A stretch of DNA of 64,000 nt. It comes from a virus. Shown one piece after another: positions 60,968 through 64,000 of this stretch. Under the pieces are notes generated by a model that made no database searches, was not told where the DNA came from, and worked only from the letters and a program-made list of their open reading frames with translations. Position 1 is the stretch's first letter. Each line of letters starts with the position of its first letter. The stretch covers positions 62,001 through 126,000 of the IMG/VR virus record IMGVR_UViG_3300020473_000020, one strand, 5' to 3'. The position numbers were made by a program, and so were the translations under genes.

Positions 60968-63145
60968 ATGGCCGAACTTGAACTAAACAGTGGCATGTTA
61001 GACGGTGAAATGGGTAACGCCATTAAGAAGCTAATCACATCAGCAATGGTTGACGATTACGATGGGTGTATCAAAGAACAAAACTCAGCTATCGCAATTC
61101 GTGGCCACATGATCAGTGACTTCACTAATGATGATGCCCCAATGGGATTCCCTACCTTTGATGACGTAGGGAACTTGAACTTATTGCAGTACCTAGATAA
61201 ACACAAGATCATCAGCTTTGACGACCAAGTTGCTTTAGCGCTTGAGGTTCTGACTGATAAGGGCGGTAGGTTAAACTCGGCAGCACGTAAGCGTATTGCT
61301 AAGGAATGGTCGGGTAAATATGATGGTCACTCCCGCGAGCTTGAATTGGTATTAACGCAAGTACTACTTCACCCTAATGCGCGACTAGCTATTGTGGGCG
61401 GGATCCAAGATCAGAAGAACTGGCGAAGAGACCCTGTCGTAAAAATGCTTAGAGCTGGGCATAGTTGGTTAGGTTTAGATAGCAATATCGAGACTGTTAA
61501 GGGCTTCATAGAAAGCTATAAAACGGATGAACGCTACTGGCCGCTTGAGCTTTGGGAGATTGCGGCCGTTGATGAATACGGTAGATCTGACAGCTTCGCA
61601 GCAAGTATAACTAATGCTTGTGAGGGGTATCTAAATACTTTGCTTGTAAAGGCTCGCATTTTTAGCGACCTTACTGCAACACAGAAAAAAGGTCTGATCC
61701 TCGCACTTTACGCGATTAGTTCACTTCTATCGACACGAACTGTTATTGCCCCGTTCGACGCTGCAATCCCTAAGCTAGATAGCTACATTAATTTTGGCCG
61801 CTTGCGTCACCATGGGTTATGCGACGCACAAGGAAAGGCTTCACCGATTTATGAAATTGCGAAAGGCGTAGCCTTGAACTTGGGGGAGTCCGTCGGCAGT
61901 AGTAAGGGTGAAATAATTTATGCAGGTATCAAGTCGATCATTGAAACTGTTGGTTATGATATAAGCAAACTTGACGATTTGAAGGGGTCGATGCGTGCCT
62001 ATTACGCTAGATTACTCACGGATCGCGTGGTTAAACTTGTGATGGAGATCGAGGACATCATAGAGATTCTAGAGTCTCCCGACTGCCATTATGTCTTTTC
62101 CGACGAAGGGAAAACGTTCTTAAATGACCTCAGAGAAGACTTATTTACGTGGCTTAAATACTTACGGTCTGATGACATTAAAGAAGGTAATGACATCAGC
62201 AAGCTAAGCGTCGATGAGGCTGCGACTTACGATTACTGGGTCGGAAAATTCCGAGGTATTCTTGCGGATAACCCGTATACAGAAACGTTTGCCGACCATC
62301 TTGCTTCTAGGAACCTCAACATTGAGAAGCTACAGCGTCAGGCACAAGAGGCCATAGTTGAAATGGACACTGAAACTCTTATGTCAGTAACTAAGCAACT
62401 AAACGAAGCTAAGACGGCCGCGCAGAGTATATTAATAGAGTTGTACAATCCTTTACGGCTTACTGAGGCAATGAAAGACGGCGCGCCAAAGAAAGAAGCC
62501 AGTCCCAAAAAAGGCAATGATGGCCATGACCAGCTACTGGATGACTTAGAGCATACGATAGACACTCTTGAGGGTAAGCTTGCTGATGAGACAGAGAGCC
62601 GTAGTGCTTTAGGGAAAGAATTGGCCGAGGCAAAGCGTAATATAAAAGCGATGGAAAAGGCGTTGGCCGATGCCAGCGAAGATAGCAGCGATGCTTTCGT
62701 AGCACTACTTCGAGGCAGTACACCGCATGCGGTTGTCTCGTCATTCAAGGCACTCGCGGGTAATCACGTAGTCGTTTTAGATTCAGCTTTGGAATCTGCT
62801 AGTAAAAGTACGTTCAAAAACACAGCAAAGCTAATGGAAGCGCTGTCTATACTTTCTGATGACTATTACAACCAGATCGTAGTCGAAGGTAAGCCCGATT
62901 CTGTTGCGAAGAATGTACTCGGTTTTGCTTACCGTGCGGGTGAGTCCGACACGACTATCGCAGTTCCTAAGCTACGTGCACAGCGTGAGTTCAAGTATGA
63001 AGGCGAAAATTACCTGTTCGTTCAGCACCTGACGCTAGGTACAAAGCGTGGTAACCAAACGTCGATTCAAGTCCATTTCAAGATCATTGACAAGAAGCTT
63101 GTAATTGCGCGTGTTGGAACCCACTTAGAAGTATCGAGCAGCTAG
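60968..63145 (+). CDS. Large hypothetical protein with C-terminal RelE-like domain (faint)
   Basis: A 725-residue protein. Residues 1-480 are largely helical with no known motif, about 490-580 form a coiled coil (DDLEHTIDTLEGKLADETES), and the last 140 residues look like a compact alpha/beta domain ending in KLVIARVGTHLEV. That ending resembles small toxin-type or interferase-type domains attached to conflict-system proteins, but the likeness is weak. CAGGAG eight bases upstream gives a strong start. It stands alone under a palindrome-overlapped promoter, so it is probably tightly controlled. Confidence 0.75.
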   Translation: MAELELNSGMLDGEMGNAIKKLITSAMVDDYDGCIKEQNSAIAIRGHMISDFTNDDAPMGFPTFDDVGNLNLLQYLDKHKIISFDDQVALALEVLTDKGGRLNSAARKRIAKEWSGKYDGHSRELELVLTQVLLHPNARLAIVGGIQDQKNWRRDPVVKMLRAGHSWLGLDSNIETVKGFIESYKTDERYWPLELWEIAAVDEYGRSDSFAASITNACEGYLNTLLVKARIFSDLTATQKKGLILALYAISSLLSTRTVIAPFDAAIPKLDSYINFGRLRHHGLCDAQGKASPIYEIAKGVALNLGESVGSSKGEIIYAGIKSIIETVGYDISKLDDLKGSMRAYYARLLTDRVVKLVMEIEDIIEILESPDCHYVFSDEGKTFLNDLREDLFTWLKYLRSDDIKEGNDISKLSVDEAATYDYWVGKFRGILADNPYTETFADHLASRNLNIEKLQRQAQEAIVEMDTETLMSVTKQLNEAKTAAQSILIELYNPLRLTEAMKDGAPKKEASPKKGNDGHDQLLDDLEHTIDTLEGKLADETESRSALGKELAEAKRNIKAMEKALADASEDSSDAFVALLRGSTPHAVVSSFKALAGNHVVVLDSALESASKSTFKNTAKLMEALSILSDDYYNQIVVEGKPDSVAKNVLGFAYRAGESDTTIAVPKLRAQREFKYEGENYLFVQHLTLGTKRGNQTSIQVHFKIIDKKLVIARVGTHLEVSSS

Positions 63146-63310
63146 TATTTCCCCGCTATTAATAACAATACGTCGACCCCCACTGGTCGGCGTATTCACC
63201 TACCTTCAAACCTTACAATACGCTTGCAATAGTTGCCCTAAATCCCTAGAATAGCAGTCGATTTGAGACAAGACGTGTTAATTCGTCTGTAGATAAATTA
63301 GGAACTTAGT

Positions 63311-63511
63311 ATGGCGAAAACGCAAGGCACCAGCCTGCTTCATATTAACACCCTACGGTCATGGTCGACATCAGTATCAATTGAGGTCAACGGCGCGACT
63401 AAGTGGGTACATAAAAGACCAAAGGGACTAACCAGTTTTAGGGAACGTCTTAGCATTGCATTTAAGGTATTCAAAGGGGAAGCTGATGCTGTCGTATGGG
63501 AACAACAATAA
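63311..63511 (+). CDS. Small basic hypothetical protein
   Basis: A 66-residue protein (MAKTQGTSLLHINTLRSWS) ending in VFKGEADAVVWEQQ, a type of ending common in small unknown phage proteins. AGGA lies eight bases before the ATG. It overlaps the next gene. Confidence 0.65.
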   Translation: MAKTQGTSLLHINTLRSWSTSVSIEVNGATKWVHKRPKGLTSFRERLSIAFKVFKGEADAVVWEQQ

Positions 63512-63680
63512 CAATAACAATAACTATAATAACATAGTCGATGGTGTTGCTCGTATCTTCCTCGATAATCGCGATGACGACGACGTAAAAATCATTACAA
63601 AAATAAAAACAAAATTTCCTATGCTTTCGCATGAAGAAAGGCTAAAGGTTATGCGCCAAGTGGCTGAGAGGTTTTCGTAA
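63486..63680 (+). CDS. Small hypothetical protein with poly-asparagine run
   Basis: A 64-residue protein. Right after the start MLSYG comes a run of eight Asn, then YNN, encoded by AAC/AAT triplets. The rest is a helical, charged domain (SHEERLKVMRQVAERFS). GGGGA lies five bases before the ATG at 63486. It overlaps the previous gene by 26 bases and shares TAATG with the next. Confidence 0.65.
   Translation: MLSYGNNNNNNNNYNNIVDGVARIFLDNRDDDDVKIITKIKTKFPMLSHEERLKVMRQVAERFS
63500..63534 (+). repeat. AAC/AAT trinucleotide repeat
   Basis: A slippage-prone triplet run encoding poly-Asn near the N-terminus of the small gene. Copy number changes would keep the frame. Confidence 0.75.
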
Positions 63681-64000
63681 TGGCAAAGAATTTCTCAAAC
63701 TTTAGGCTAGTAAGGACGCAGGATTACCCTCTAGGTGCGCAAGCCCTTATAGACATAACCAACCACGGCCAAACTCAGACAATTTTAATCAGGCAAGATA
63801 CTTTAACGCTAAACTGGCACTATCTTTCTGGAAGTTCCAAAGAACTCCACCCATCGGTACTTAATCAGCTTGAAATCCCCGACGACTTAACGAAGCCATT
63901 CTGGTATGATGCGCACGACGCTGACCTAGCTGGGTTCGCTAAATGGGTCTCAGACGCGACTGCATCTTTGGCACGTCAACTAGAGGCCAATGAAGAGAAT
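63680..64000 (+). CDS. Hypothetical protein, 3' end beyond the window
   Basis: The ATG overlaps the previous stop as TAATG, and the frame stays open for 107 codons to the window edge. It starts MAKNFSNFRLVRTQDYPLGA and has aromatic-rich segments (LNWHYLSGS; PFWYDAHDADLAG). I recognise no family. Confidence 0.6.
   Translation, partial: MAKNFSNFRLVRTQDYPLGAQALIDITNHGQTQTILIRQDTLTLNWHYLSGSSKELHPSVLNQLEIPDDLTKPFWYDAHDADLAGFAKWVSDATASLARQLEANEEN

Larger units (their letters stand above)
2169..62448. repeat. Dispersed palindrome TTGTACAA (at least 40 copies)
   Basis: Exact copies start at 2169, 2438, 3624, 7689, 14684, 14937, 17620, 18410, 20514, 20564, 24637, 27065, 28065, 29201, 30272, 31762, 33160, 33386, 34040, 34393, 34563, 38099, 39301, 40387, 40994, 41858, 42564, 46960, 47420, 47725, 48939, 52774, 52839, 55837, 55876, 55998, 60523, 60839, 60932 and 62441, found by eye. 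About one copy is expected by chance in 64 kb at even base composition. Roughly half lie between genes although such DNA is about a tenth of the window, and three overlap a predicted -10 box. It is probably a protein-binding site. Confidence 0.85.

Noticed and set aside
1-64000. tRNA or rRNA genes, integrase or transposase
   Set aside because: Read for cloverleaf-type inverted repeats with CCA-like ends and for recombinase motifs on both strands; nothing convincing was seen by eye, though a covariance-model scan would be needed to be sure.

Overview
The window is a stretch of a large double-stranded DNA bacteriophage genome. It is densely packed, with overlapping or near-abutting genes, many small unknown genes, and a full replication, recombination and nucleotide-metabolism set. 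I see no virion structural gene, integrase, tRNA or rRNA. The protein types (SecB, RdgC-like, class Ia ribonucleotide reductase) fit a gammaproteobacterial, possibly marine, host; that is inference.

Layout. 1-24.5 kb is almost all minus strand: small unknown genes, a deoxynucleotidase-like HAD protein, dihydrofolate reductase, a very large metallopeptidase/VWA protein with a tandem MoxR-type AAA+ ATPase, a family A DNA polymerase carrying a degenerate uracil-DNA-glycosylase-like domain, a sliding clamp, and a Ski2/Hel308-type helicase that appears split over two genes. 24.8-45.2 kb is mostly plus strand: a SNF2-like helicase interrupted by a class 3 mini-intein, a flap exonuclease, a DnaB-like helicase, a non-coding region with four iterons next to a plasmid-type Rep protein, thioredoxin, clamp loader, UvsY-like mediator, gp32-like ssDNA-binding protein, UvsX/RecA, RuvC-like resolvase, gp47/gp46 nuclease pair, an HU protein, a 2H phosphoesterase resembling anti-CBASS Acb1, and a J-domain protein. 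45.2-47.1 kb (minus) has a SecB chaperone and a RecB-like nuclease. 47.2-54.5 kb (plus) has NrdA/NrdB and small zinc-ribbon proteins including a Lar-like one. 54.5-64 kb alternates strands and holds an RdgC-like protein, a minus-strand trio (XRE regulator, multi-pass membrane protein, 42-residue double-glycine-leader peptide), and a 725-residue unknown protein.

How it works together. The polymerase, clamp, clamp loader, helicases, ssDNA-binding protein and recombinases form a self-sufficient replisome with T4-like recombination functions. The reductases and DHFR feed it dNTPs. The iteron/Rep module suggests an origin of plasmid type.

Two sequence signals run through the window. The 8-bp palindrome TTGTACAA occurs at least 40 times, about half of them between genes and several overlapping predicted -10 boxes. 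A leader box of the form ATTGAGACT or TTGATACTAAAGA lies just upstream of many start codons. The strongest candidates for something undescribed are the regulator/membrane/GG-peptide cassette, the iteron origin, the dispersed palindrome with its leader box, and the tandem-MoxR plus metallopeptidase-VWA complex.
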